A DNA stretch of 64,000 bases. It comes from JAALLB01 sp964502215. GTDB taxonomy: Bacteria; Pseudomonadota; Alphaproteobacteria; Rhizobiales; Rhizobiaceae. Shown in pieces: positions 53,601-62,228 of the stretch. A model generated the notes under the pieces. The model had not been told where the DNA came from and made no database searches. It saw nothing but the letters and a program-made list of their open reading frames with translations. The stretch is from contig CAZCUN010000006.1 of assembly GCA_964502215.1 (NCBI GenBank), positions 25,003 to 89,002 on the forward strand. The letters run 5' to 3'. The translations under genes were made by a program, and so were the position numbers. Numbering within the stretch: the stretch's first letter is position 1; each line of letters starts with the position of its first letter.

Positions 53601-56600
53601 TTAAACTTGATTGCCCAAGCGACCTGCAGCATGAGCAAGCATTGTATAAACTTTGCCTGTTTCAGAAGTTAGATAACTTTGAGTTAGGGCTTGGTTTTGA
53701 CCATTTTGAGTTTCTCTTCCCAATAGCTGTTCAAAGTCTGCAATATAGCGGTCTACGGCCATTTTAAAATCTGCATCTCTTGAATATTTGTTGCGGATTT
53801 CATCAAAGGTTTGTTGGCCTTGAAGGGTATATAATCTGCGCGTGAAGACATTTGTTTCACCGCGTTGATAGCGATCCCATAATTCAACAGATGTTTCATG
53901 GTCTATTGCATTTGCAATATCAACTGAAAGCGAATTGAGTGAGTCAACAACTTGGTTTGGTGAACGATTATCAGCAACATTTACGGCAGGCGCTTGTGTG
54001 CGTTCATCTTCAGATGCTCTGCGTAAAAGGTCGCTTACCCAGCCAGAATTTCTTGTTTCCGTTGGCGCAGGAGTTCTTGTTGGTTGAGCTGAACTCATTC
54101 CTCTTAACGCCATGTCAACGGCTGGTGAAGCTTGTTGTTGAATAGGGGGCCTTGTTGGCGCTAATGGAGGCGTTGCATATGTTTGTTGTTGTGGTGCAGG
54201 TGCCTTTTGCGCTTCTTGTCTCGTTGTATTTTGACGCGTCACTCTTGCGGTTGAGGCATCTAAAGCGTTGCCTGATCTTTCGACAATTGCTGATAGATCG
54301 CGCAAAGCTGCAACTTGGTCAGTTACTACGCGACGCATTTCTGCTGCACTTTTTTGTGTTTCATCAGGTAATTCAAGAATGCCTCTACGCATTTGTGCAC
54401 GCGTATCTTCAAGTTCAGCACGCATGCTACCTGCCGCAGATCGCATAGCATTTACGGCATCATCGAACCTTGAAGTAGCATCTTCAATTGCTTTTGAAAT
54501 CTCTCCAGAAATATCGCTTCCGATATCTTTAGATTTGTTGCTTGCTTCTTGAACCATTGAGTTAACAATTGAATGGAAGGATGACATATTATTGTTAATC
54601 TGATCGCTGTGATTAACAAGGCCAATTGCAAGTTGTTGAAGTGCTTCTTGTTTGCCTTCTAATGTAACTTCGAGATTTGATTGTGCTGAATCAATCATCT
54701 TAGTTGCATCTTGTAAGATAATACTTTGTGCTTCAAAGCGTTGCGCAATGCCACCCATGCCAACCAGCATTTCACTTGATGCATTCTGCATTTTATCATT
54801 TAGGGTAGATGCAATAGTTTCTGATTGATCAACATTTTCTTTTGTTGTCTCAACTGCATTTGCAAATTTTTCTATCTGGTTTGATAGGGAGCTTTGCATT
54901 GCACCTAAATTACCAGATGCATTTGCTATAAGTTTTTCTAGCAAACCACTTGAATCTCCGATGTTAGTAAAGAGGGTGTTTGCTTCTTCACCGATCATTT
55001 TAGAAAGTGTTGCAAGTTTTTCGCTTGTTTCAGTGCCCGCTGTTACAATTGAATTTATGATAGGCTTAGCTTCATTATCAATAAGTCCTGTAAGCTCAGT
55101 AGAGCGCGTAGACAGTAGGGCGTTTAATTCTTCAGTTTTAGCTTCTAGATTACGCTGTGTTTCTACTAAAGTTCCGCCAAGTTTTGATTCAATAACTTTG
55201 GCACGATCAGTAAGTAAGTCTGACATCTTCTCAGCTTTTTCGTCAATCTCTCCACTGATTTGTGACAAGGTTTTAGAAACCGCACCCAATAAGTCTTCTT
55301 TGCCTTTAGTAAGGTTTTCCTCAAGGATTTGATTACCTGCAGAGAATTGATTTTCAATTGTATCTGCATTTTCTGATAGGCGGGTATCAAGTGCTTTTAC
55401 GCTTGCTTCCATTCTTTCAGCTGCTGCTGCAGACTTTGCATCAAGTGTGCTTGCAATCTTGTGCGCACCTTGGCTTAGTTTTGATGAAAGGTTGTTAGCA
55501 CGTTCTTCAATTACTTTGTTGAAGGTCTCTGACGTGCCATCGACAACTTTTGTGAAGTCTTCTGTTTTTTGATTAATTGCATCTGTAAATTCAGATTTTT
55601 TAACATCTAATTTCTCTGAAAATTGCGTGCTGTTAGCATTAATACTAGATGTGATTTCGTCAGAAGCTTCTTTCAAAGTTGCATTAATTTCAGCAGCTTT
55701 TTGTGCGGTTGTTTTTAGATTTTCTTCGGCAACGCTTGCAAAATTAATGGTGCTTGATTTCACAGCATCTTCAACTTGCTTCGTTTTACTAGTGATAATC
55801 TCTTCAACTGATTTAGTATTCTCTTGTAATAATTCAGTTTGGCTTTGAAGTTTATCGACAGTGCCATCCACTTGTTCTGTCAAGATTTGACCAAAGCCTG
55901 ATAGTTTGTCACCAATTGTAAGGCCAATTGCATCTGTACGCTCTTTGAGCACCTTACTTAAGGCTTCAGTTCTCATTCCAAGTGCGCCAACAAGGTTGTT
56001 TCCGCTTGTTGCCAGGCTTTCGTCAATAGCGCTTAACTTTCCATCGATGGAGGCACTAACAAATTCCCCAGTTTCATTAAGTTGCGAAGCAAACTCGCTT
56101 GCACGAACAGAAAGATTATCACTTATTTGCTCAGCAATCTTATCGCCTCTTTTTTCAAGGTCTTCAGCGCCAGTTTCTATTTTCCCTGCAACATATTCGC
56201 CAACTTGGTTTAGTGAATTTGCTAAGTTTGCACTTTGTTGCGCAAGGTCTTTGTTTAGGGCTGAACGGCTTGCTTCAAATTCTTTGATTGTTTCAAGGTT
56301 CTTTTCTGAAACATCAGCAGCACTTGCGCTCATGATTTCTTTGACAGAATTACTGCTAGTTTGAATCATGTTTGCAAAATCAACAGTTTTTTGGCTCATT
56401 TCTTTGCGGAACTCGGTACGACCTTCTTCAATTTTTTGGATCGTCGTATTGCTTTGCTCTGCTATTTCTGAGGTTGTTGATTTGAGTAGATTGTTTACTG
56501 ATTGCCCAGTTGCTTCCATGATATTTGAAAGCTCTTGAGTTTTTGCACCAAAATTCTCATCGAATTCTTTTTTACCTGCTTCAAGTTTTTCATCAATGAT

Positions 56601-57761
56601 TGATGTTGCTTGTTGTAAGCCTGCGGTTCTTGTTTCGAGAAGGCGAGCAACGGCTTTACCATTCGTCGTAATCGTATTGGACATCAATTCTGTTGTTTTG
56701 CTGACGTTTGCTTCAAGGTCTTCTTTTGCAGCGCTAATTTTTGTATTCAGCGTTTCGCCAGTATTGTTTAGTAGATTGATTAAGCCTTCACTTGTTTCTG
56801 AAAGCTTCGTTGTGATTGTGTTACTGCGCAACTCAAGGGATTCTCCCATAGTCATAGTAGCATTACGCAAAGTGTCTTCAATCTTTGTGCTTACAACTTC
56901 AATATCTGATGTTAGGTTTGAATGCGTGCTTGCGATCGTGCTTTTGAGTTGATCAGCATGATTAATCATCGTTTCACGCTCTGTGCCAATCTCACCAACC
57001 AGTCTACGAAGGCGAACTTCTGAATCACCATATGAGCGTTCAAGGTTCATAACTTCTTTTTGCACCATGAATTCTAATTCACCAGCTCGTGCAATTGCGC
57101 GTTCAACGCCATCACCAATTGCATTTACTTCACGACGAATGGCTTGACCAACGGTCGCAACAGAATTGTTTGCGGTGTTTTCTGGTTGTAAAAGCTGGAT
57201 GGCTGCTTCTGTCATGGAATTTGCTGCGTGGCGCATGTCTTGCGAACGGCGTATTAAAACAGCAAAAGCCCATAATGGGAGTAAGGGTAGAAGTGCTATT
57301 GCAGCGTAAGTCAGGACAGGCGTTGAAAACAATATTGGTGAATTTATCACTGAGCTTAGATCAGGGTTTAGACCAAACAGTGGTAAAATATTCTTGTAAC
57401 CATAATAGGCACATGCACCTAGCCAAAGCAGGGTGACAATGAATGTCCCCAAGAAAATACGGCTTTTTGGCTTTTGTTGAATGGTATAAAGTACTGAAGC
57501 AAGTTCAGGATTTATTTCATCATTTGCTGCTGCAGGCGGCGGTGCAGGCGGAAAAGCATCAATTTCTGTAAGCGAAGACGCGCTTTTGGTTTGATCGTTT
57601 TCCTTTGAAGTTGAGCTTTTTACTTTAGCTGCCGCATCATCGGTTTGATCTTCAATACTATTGATATCATCAAATGCATCTGCAAAATCTACAGATAGAG
57701 CTTCTTCAACTGCACTAAGTGCTGTTTCACTGGTAATATCTTTAGTGGCATTTTTAGCCAT
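53601..57761 (-). CDS. Giant coiled-coil membrane protein
   Basis: 1386 residues. Residues 1-95 are acidic and low in order, with a Pro-rich patch (FPPAPPPAAAND). Two hydrophobic helices (about 100-125 and 140-170) anchor it. Residues 180-1170 are one long coiled coil with irregular repeats around INSKL/SLSEKL-type units and many Asn, Thr and Ser, resembling methyl-accepting or apolipoprotein-like repeats. A Gln/Pro-rich linker follows, then a conserved C-terminal domain (NVFTRRLYTLQGQQTFDEIR to the end). Hyphomicrobial homologues are annotated as kinesin-like or hypothetical; a role in cell shape or polarity is only inferred. ATG 57761 has GAGGCGTGGG upstream. Confidence 0.85.
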   Translation of the reverse strand: MAKNATKDITSETALSAVEEALSVDFADAFDDINSIEDQTDDAAAKVKSSTSKENDQTKSASSLTEIDAFPPAPPPAAANDEINPELASVLYTIQQKPKSRIFLGTFIVTLLWLGACAYYGYKNILPLFGLNPDLSSVINSPILFSTPVLTYAAIALLPLLPLWAFAVLIRRSQDMRHAANSMTEAAIQLLQPENTANNSVATVGQAIRREVNAIGDGVERAIARAGELEFMVQKEVMNLERSYGDSEVRLRRLVGEIGTERETMINHADQLKSTIASTHSNLTSDIEVVSTKIEDTLRNATMTMGESLELRSNTITTKLSETSEGLINLLNNTGETLNTKISAAKEDLEANVSKTTELMSNTITTNGKAVARLLETRTAGLQQATSIIDEKLEAGKKEFDENFGAKTQELSNIMEATGQSVNNLLKSTTSEIAEQSNTTIQKIEEGRTEFRKEMSQKTVDFANMIQTSSNSVKEIMSASAADVSEKNLETIKEFEASRSALNKDLAQQSANLANSLNQVGEYVAGKIETGAEDLEKRGDKIAEQISDNLSVRASEFASQLNETGEFVSASIDGKLSAIDESLATSGNNLVGALGMRTEALSKVLKERTDAIGLTIGDKLSGFGQILTEQVDGTVDKLQSQTELLQENTKSVEEIITSKTKQVEDAVKSSTINFASVAEENLKTTAQKAAEINATLKEASDEITSSINANSTQFSEKLDVKKSEFTDAINQKTEDFTKVVDGTSETFNKVIEERANNLSSKLSQGAHKIASTLDAKSAAAAERMEASVKALDTRLSENADTIENQFSAGNQILEENLTKGKEDLLGAVSKTLSQISGEIDEKAEKMSDLLTDRAKVIESKLGGTLVETQRNLEAKTEELNALLSTRSTELTGLIDNEAKPIINSIVTAGTETSEKLATLSKMIGEEANTLFTNIGDSSGLLEKLIANASGNLGAMQSSLSNQIEKFANAVETTKENVDQSETIASTLNDKMQNASSEMLVGMGGIAQRFEAQSIILQDATKMIDSAQSNLEVTLEGKQEALQQLAIGLVNHSDQINNNMSSFHSIVNSMVQEASNKSKDIGSDISGEISKAIEDATSRFDDAVNAMRSAAGSMRAELEDTRAQMRRGILELPDETQKSAAEMRRVVTDQVAALRDLSAIVERSGNALDASTARVTRQNTTRQEAQKAPAPQQQTYATPPLAPTRPPIQQQASPAVDMALRGMSSAQPTRTPAPTETRNSGWVSDLLRRASEDERTQAPAVNVADNRSPNQVVDSLNSLSVDIANAIDHETSVELWDRYQRGETNVFTRRLYTLQGQQTFDEIRNKYSRDADFKMAVDRYIADFEQLLGRETQNGQNQALTQSYLTSETGKVYTMLAHAAGRLGNQV

Positions 57762-57879
57762 AATCCCACGCCTCAATTTTTACTTATTAATTAATGTTGA
57801 AATTTCCCCGTCAACATCATTCGTTTTCGCACACATTATATAGCATCACAAGAATTCCGCGCTTTAATTCCCAAAAATC

Positions 57880-57894
57880 TTAAAATAAGGTTAA
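57880..57894. promoter_or_regulatory. Candidate CtrA box
   Basis: TTAA, seven bases (aataagg), TTAAC: an exact match to the CtrA full-site consensus including the final C. It lies in the 273 bp between the divergent coiled-coil and Hpt genes, 119 bp from the first and 141 bp from the second. Chance matches are expected at a few per window, but this one is intergenic and next to a two-component gene. Confidence 0.35.
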
Positions 57895-58034
57895 CAAAAC
57901 CAGGTAAAAATGTTTGATCAGTCGGATTTTTGTAGGGATTTGTTTACTATGTTTGCCATTAGTCCTGTTTAGAATTAATAAAAAATTTGCCAGTTTTTGC
58001 TACCTTGTAACCGTAAGAAGAGCGAGAGTACAAA

Positions 58035-58397
58035 ATGGGTATGGCGTTAAAAATTGATGTTGCAGAGGCATGTAAGTGTGCGGGTACTGAAAAACCAATC
58101 GATTTGGTACATTTATCCAGGGTGACTATGGGGGATAAAGATTTAGAGCTTGAGGTTCTAAAAATGTTTCTTGCGCAAATTCCCAATTATGTCGATATGA
58201 TTAAATCTGCTAAAACAGATGAAGCTATTTATGTTGCTGCGCATACTTTAAAAGGGGCAGCAAGCAATGTGGGTGCATTTCCTCTTGCTGAAATTGCAAA
58301 AGAAGCAGAAGAAGCAAAGCATTTTCAATTGAATGATGTCATCGCGGAACTTGGCAAAATTACAGATTATGTCGCTGACCTTTCTCAACAGAACTAA
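58035..58397 (+). CDS. Hpt (histidine phosphotransfer) protein
   Basis: 120 residues, all helical. The phosphorylated His is in AAHTLKGAASNVGAF (about residue 77). One domain only, so it must relay phosphate between separate kinase and regulator proteins. GAGAG precedes the ATG. Divergent from the giant coiled-coil gene. Confidence 0.88.
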   Translation: MGMALKIDVAEACKCAGTEKPIDLVHLSRVTMGDKDLELEVLKMFLAQIPNYVDMIKSAKTDEAIYVAAHTLKGAASNVGAFPLAEIAKEAEEAKHFQLNDVIAELGKITDYVADLSQQN

Positions 58398-58490
58398 GGC
58401 GCGCTTTTATATCTTCTTGACACTCGTTATTATGCTGATAAACCGCTCTTCAAGTTTACACTTTTATAAAATTCTATGATGGGGCTTTAA

Positions 58491-58811
58491 ATGGCTAAAA
58501 TTACTTACATCACACATGATGATCAACGCTTTGAAGTTGACGCGCCAAATGGCTCAACAGTCATGGAAATGGCAATAAAAAATTCTGTACCTGGTATTGA
58601 AGCTGAATGCGGTGGCGCATGTGCTTGTGCAACATGCCATCTATACATTGATGATGCTTGGAAAGAAGCGGTTGGTGGGCCAGAAGCAATGGAAGAAGAT
58701 ATGCTTGATTTTGCATGGGAAGTGCAGCCAAATTCTCGTCTTTCATGTCAGGTAAAAGTAACTGATGCACTGGACGGTCTTGTCGTTCGCATTCCAGAAA
58801 AACAAGCTTAA
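58491..58811 (+). CDS. Adrenodoxin-type 2Fe-2S ferredoxin
   Basis: 106 residues. Cluster ligands are in ECGGACACATCHLYI (C-x5-C-x2-C) and LSCQVKV. Homologues donate electrons to P450s, Rieske oxygenases or Fe-S assembly. Two Rieske-containing proteins are in this window, one about 2 kb away, so it could serve them, but this is inference. Complete, with its own terminator. Confidence 0.94.
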   Translation: MAKITYITHDDQRFEVDAPNGSTVMEMAIKNSVPGIEAECGGACACATCHLYIDDAWKEAVGGPEAMEEDMLDFAWEVQPNSRLSCQVKVTDALDGLVVRIPEKQA

Positions 58812-58846
58812 GCAACTGAAATTTATAATTAAATTCTGAATTTTTT

Positions 58847-58877
58847 AAGCCAGCGCTGTTTGCGTTGGCTTTTTTGT
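58847..58877 (+). terminator. Rho-independent terminator after the ferredoxin gene
   Basis: AAGCCAGCGC, loop TGTTT, GCGTTGGCTT (ten pairs, one G-T) and a T run. Confidence 0.88.
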
Positions 58878-58974
58878 TTTAAATAATTAGCTGCTTTTCA
58901 AGTCTCGCACATTTGTTACATGCTGTTATCATTAAATATGTTAGTCTTATGTGAATTACATGGGAGTATGAATA

Positions 58975-59697
58975 ATGTTGCGAACTGCTACGAGTGCCAT
59001 TGCGTTTTTTCTTCTTACTGTTACTGCAAGTGCTGAGAAGATATCCTTCAAAGCGGCTGATGGTTTGGAAATAACGGCCGATTTGCAAAAGCCTGATGGT
59101 GCTTATACCTCGGCAATCATTTTATTTCATATGGCAGGGGCAAGTCGAGGTGAGTACCGTGATATTGCGCCAACGTTAAATAAACTTGGTTATGCAACAC
59201 TGGCGGTCGACCAGCGTTCAGGACGTGCTTTCAATGGGATAAAGAATGAAACAGCAGCGCGTGGCGGCGGTAATGTTGCTTATGCAAAGGCCATTCCTGA
59301 TTTAAAGGCTGCTTCTGAATGGGCAAGAGCTAATATAGGTGCTAGTCAGATTGGTGTTTTGGGATCTTCTTATTCATCTGCGCTTGTCCTTGCACTTGCT
59401 GGGCAAGACAGAAAGTTTGCTGATGCGGTTATGTCATTCTCACCGGGTGAATATTTTGGCGATAAGCGTTATGTTCGTAAGAGCTTGCCAAGTTTAGATG
59501 TGCCTGTATTTATAACCTCTGCAAAAAATGAAACGGGCAATTGGAAGAAGTTTTTAAAGGACATCAAAGGCGTTTCAGTTGGCTTCGTGCCAAAGGGTAG
59601 AGGGCGTCATGGTGCTACTGCGTTGGTGTCTAAAGATGGTGATGAATATTGGGCTGCTTTAAAAGAGTTTCTGGAAAATAATTTACCGTCAAAATAG
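58975..59697 (+). CDS. Secreted alpha/beta hydrolase
   Basis: 240 residues. Signal peptide (ATSAIAFFLLTVTASAEK), oxyanion region ILFHMAGASRGEY, nucleophile elbow GVLGSSYSSALVLAL (Ser near residue 133) and the late His in GRGRHGATAL. It resembles dienelactone-hydrolase-like esterases. GGGAG precedes the ATG. Substrate unknown; stands alone. Confidence 0.85.
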   Translation: MLRTATSAIAFFLLTVTASAEKISFKAADGLEITADLQKPDGAYTSAIILFHMAGASRGEYRDIAPTLNKLGYATLAVDQRSGRAFNGIKNETAARGGGNVAYAKAIPDLKAASEWARANIGASQIGVLGSSYSSALVLALAGQDRKFADAVMSFSPGEYFGDKRYVRKSLPSLDVPVFITSAKNETGNWKKFLKDIKGVSVGFVPKGRGRHGATALVSKDGDEYWAALKEFLENNLPSK

Positions 59698-59760
59698 TCG
59701 TATATAGCAATTGAAAAACTAAATAATGCGTGTACTCTTTTCTTAATCTAGGAGTTATAC

Positions 59761-60765
59761 ATGGCACCATATTTAGCAAACCCACTTGCGTTTCCAAGTC
59801 CGCACCCAGAAGGTTTTCCAGAACTTGAAGGTGAGCCTGTATTTGATGCTAAAAAACATCTGCAAATTGAGATGCCCGAGACAATTATCTCCTTAAGAGA
59901 ATTTGGTTATTCAGAGGAGGATATTGCGGGCTGTCCTTGTGATTTTGGTATTACCAACGTATTTCGCATTTTGAGTGATGAGGGTGCGCAGTGTATGTTG
60001 GAAGTTGCTCGCATGCTTGAACCTTACGTCAAAAGTAATGCGCGGATCTCTCGGAATGTACGTGGTGGGGCTTATCAGTCAAAATTTCTTCGTGATCTGT
60101 GCCAATCACAAGAACTAACTAATGCTGTCTCCAAAATCTGTGGGTCAGCAATGCTACCGCATACAATACCGCATCAGCTTGGACACTTAAATTATAATCC
60201 AAAGGAAGTGGGCGAGAATGTTGATAAATGGCACGTTGACACGCTGCGCATTGATTTTGTGATGTTTGTTACTGATCCTAATTCAGTTGTCGGCGGTGAA
60301 TTTGAATATTACCTTGGTACAAAAGAAGAAGTTGCTGAGCTTAAGAAGGCTGGTAAGCCGCTTGATCCTACTAAGGTAAAAGCGCCAACCTTACCAGGAT
60401 CTGGTTATGCAGTACTTCAGCAAGGAAATATGGTCGTACACCGCGCTAAGGGCTTAACTGAACCGGGTGAGCGTATTACCATGGTCAATGGCTATGTGCC
60501 TCGTGATGTTAGCTTTCCTGACTATACGCGCTTTGATCAACTTTATCTTGTTGACCCTGAACACATGGCCGCCAGCGAATACATGCGCCATGTTTCATGG
60601 ATGGGGAGGGAACTGCTTGATGATCAACTCAAGAGCTTTGAATTTAGCGACAACAAAGTACAAATGGCTGAGAACTTTGAAAAACTCTCTCAAATGATGG
60701 GAGTTGCTGCTGAGCAATTGCGCAAAGCTGACGAAGCTACGATTGAGCATTTTGGGGATGAGTGA
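59761..60765 (+). CDS. 2-oxoglutarate/Fe(II)-dependent oxygenase, ArpA/phytanoyl-like
   Basis: 334 residues. The facial triad is visible: HVD in KWHVDTLRIDFVMF (His and Asp, about residues 158-160) and the distal His in NMVVHRAKGL; the 2-oxoglutarate-binding Arg is in GERITMVNGYV. Members hydroxylate amino acids and related small molecules; the substrate here is unknown. A strong AGGAGT lies six bases before the ATG. It converges with the Rieske oxygenase gene. Confidence 0.82.
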   Translation: MAPYLANPLAFPSPHPEGFPELEGEPVFDAKKHLQIEMPETIISLREFGYSEEDIAGCPCDFGITNVFRILSDEGAQCMLEVARMLEPYVKSNARISRNVRGGAYQSKFLRDLCQSQELTNAVSKICGSAMLPHTIPHQLGHLNYNPKEVGENVDKWHVDTLRIDFVMFVTDPNSVVGGEFEYYLGTKEEVAELKKAGKPLDPTKVKAPTLPGSGYAVLQQGNMVVHRAKGLTEPGERITMVNGYVPRDVSFPDYTRFDQLYLVDPEHMAASEYMRHVSWMGRELLDDQLKSFEFSDNKVQMAENFEKLSQMMGVAAEQLRKADEATIEHFGDE

Positions 60766-60810
60766 GTGTTTTTTGCGTTACAGTTTCTGTTTTAAAAGAG
60801 TGACAGTTCG

Positions 60811-61929
60811 TTAATTTGGCTCGTCGCTGTTTCTTGCAAGGTACTTATGAAAATCTCTGATAGTTCCTTCAAAATCATCGCTTGCTAAAGGGCCTGCTAA
60901 TGCTTTTGATGATGCTAAAGCAACTTGTAATTTTTCAAGCTTCTCACGGTCTTCACGGTTTACTTCAGTCCAAAGCGCAATGCGGTCTGCGATTGTTTCT
61001 TCATCAAGATCATCAGCATAGACAGACATTGTCCAACGAACATCTACACGCCCGACATCCACCGGGCGAAGTGATAGTGACACAAGTAGGCTCGCTGACT
61101 GACTTGCAACTTGAATTGGGAAGATACTGAACAGAGAAGAACGCTGCCGTTGTTTTTCATTTAGTTTTTGGCTGCCTTGTCCTCGACTTGGAATGTCATC
61201 TGGGTAGTTTGCATGATAGCTGGTGAATATTTCGTCAGAGGGGCCTTTTGAACAAAGTTCTGTTGGAGTGTATCCTCGTAAGGTTTCTGGATGCACCACT
61301 GAAAGGTGATATCCTTCCATGAAATTTTCGACCAGACACTTCCAGTTACAAGCCCATTGTTCTTCTGCCACGTGAACCACGCGGAATTTGTCTGTTTCAT
61401 AGGGAGAAAGTAACGCGTCTAACTTTGCTAACTGCGGAGCTAAGGGTTCTGGTTGAGATGATAGGTTTACATAGATAAAACCTTGCCAAATTTCACTTGT
61501 GAACTCAGGTAATTTACAATTCTTAGCATCAAAGCCAGCATTTTGCATATTTGCGGCTCGAAATAGCTTGCCGTCACGTGAATAACTCCAAGCGTGATAA
61601 GAGCAAACAAATCGTTTAGCGTTGCCTGAACCTTCCATCAAAGGCATACCGCGATGGCGGCAAACATTGGACATAGCGCGTATGACGCCATCATCACCAT
61701 GAGCAATTAATAAAGGCTCATTTAATATTTGTGCAGTGATATAATCACCAGGGTTAGCCAGTTCATCCGCCCGGCCTATGCAATGCCAACCGTTGTATAA
61801 AACAGTGTTTTTTTCAAGGTCAAAAAACTCTTGAGATGTATAAAAATAACCTGACAAACTCATCGGACTATAATCCGGCAAGGCTGCGGTGTTTTTTAAA
61901 GCTTCACGCATTTCAAATAAATTGCTCAT
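60811..61929 (-). CDS. Rieske non-haem iron oxygenase alpha subunit
   Basis: 372 residues. Rieske ligands: SNVCRHRGMPL and FVCSYHAWSYS; mononuclear iron site: ENFMEGYHLSVVHP with two His and a later Asp. The pattern is that of the GbcA/CntA-like group which demethylates or cleaves quaternary ammonium compounds such as glycine betaine or carnitine. No reductase gene is adjacent, so electrons must come from elsewhere, perhaps the ferredoxin at 58.5 kb. Substrate inferred only. Confidence 0.88.
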   Translation of the reverse strand: MSNLFEMREALKNTAALPDYSPMSLSGYFYTSQEFFDLEKNTVLYNGWHCIGRADELANPGDYITAQILNEPLLIAHGDDGVIRAMSNVCRHRGMPLMEGSGNAKRFVCSYHAWSYSRDGKLFRAANMQNAGFDAKNCKLPEFTSEIWQGFIYVNLSSQPEPLAPQLAKLDALLSPYETDKFRVVHVAEEQWACNWKCLVENFMEGYHLSVVHPETLRGYTPTELCSKGPSDEIFTSYHANYPDDIPSRGQGSQKLNEKQRQRSSLFSIFPIQVASQSASLLVSLSLRPVDVGRVDVRWTMSVYADDLDEETIADRIALWTEVNREDREKLEKLQVALASSKALAGPLASDDFEGTIRDFHKYLARNSDEPN

Positions 61930-62031
61930 GCTTTAACTCTTAAATTCTTCTTCACATTCTTAAAGAAAACTAAAAATCAAATGTATTATCAATGCGTGAC
62001 TGCGACGTTTTTAACGTCGTCATTTGAAGAT

Positions 62032-62108
62032 GCTACTGCTTCGGGAAGTACTCTGTAAAATCACCTTCGCGGTATACGTCGGTTGTTGCTCAGTGTAGTG
62101 CGCCGCCG
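62032..62108 (-). pseudogene. Duplicated 3' tail of the amidinotransferase gene
   Basis: 71 of 77 bases match 62228-62304, the end of the intact gene. The frame still reads GGALH, stop, ATTDVYREGDFTEYFPKQ, stop. The catalytic Cys codon TGC has become TGA. Apart from that and one Asp to Glu change the substitutions are silent, so the two copies diverged under coding constraint or within a short time. No upstream gene body remains. Confidence 0.85.
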
Positions 62109-62110
62109 CA

Positions 62111-62156
62111 AGCTTTGCCCTTTTCAGCGATTAGTTGAAAAGATAAGGCAATGCGT
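62111..62156. repeat. Palindromic repeat unit A (imperfect)
   Basis: 46 bp, starting AGCTTTGCCC and ending GGCAATGCGT. It matches unit B except in the right arm, where TTGAAAAGATA replaces CTGAAAAGGGCA, so the stem is weakened. Confidence 0.75.
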
Positions 62157-62164
62157 AAGAAAAT

Positions 62165-62211
62165 AGCTTTGCCCTTTTCAGCGATTAGCTGAAAAGGGCA
62201 AGGCAATGCGT
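62165..62211. repeat. Palindromic repeat unit B (perfect stem)
   Basis: 47 bp with the same ends as unit A. GCCCTTTTCAGC (62171-62182), loop GATTA, GCTGAAAAGGGC (62188-62199), extendable to 14 pairs by TT and AA. It looks like a REP-type extragenic palindrome. Confidence 0.8.
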
Positions 62212-62228
62212 CAATGAAAAGCATTCGG

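Larger units (their letters stand above)
61930..62228. other. Gap with duplicated gene tail and palindromic repeats
   Basis: 299 bp between the minus-strand Rieske and amidinotransferase genes. It holds a short hairpin (62002-62020), a 77-bp copy of the amidinotransferase 3' end and two copies of a palindromic unit, described separately. No supported gene. Confidence 0.8.

Noticed and set aside
54961..57436. Several 70-150 codon plus-strand frames opposite the coiled-coil gene
   Set aside because: They lie antisense to the repetitive coding sequence, without ribosome binding sites or plausible domains.
62090..62092. In-frame TGA at a catalytic Cys position, a selenocysteine-like signature
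   Set aside because: Only the last 77 bp of the gene are present in this copy and no start or upstream body exists, so no selenoprotein could be made; a decayed duplicate explains it better.
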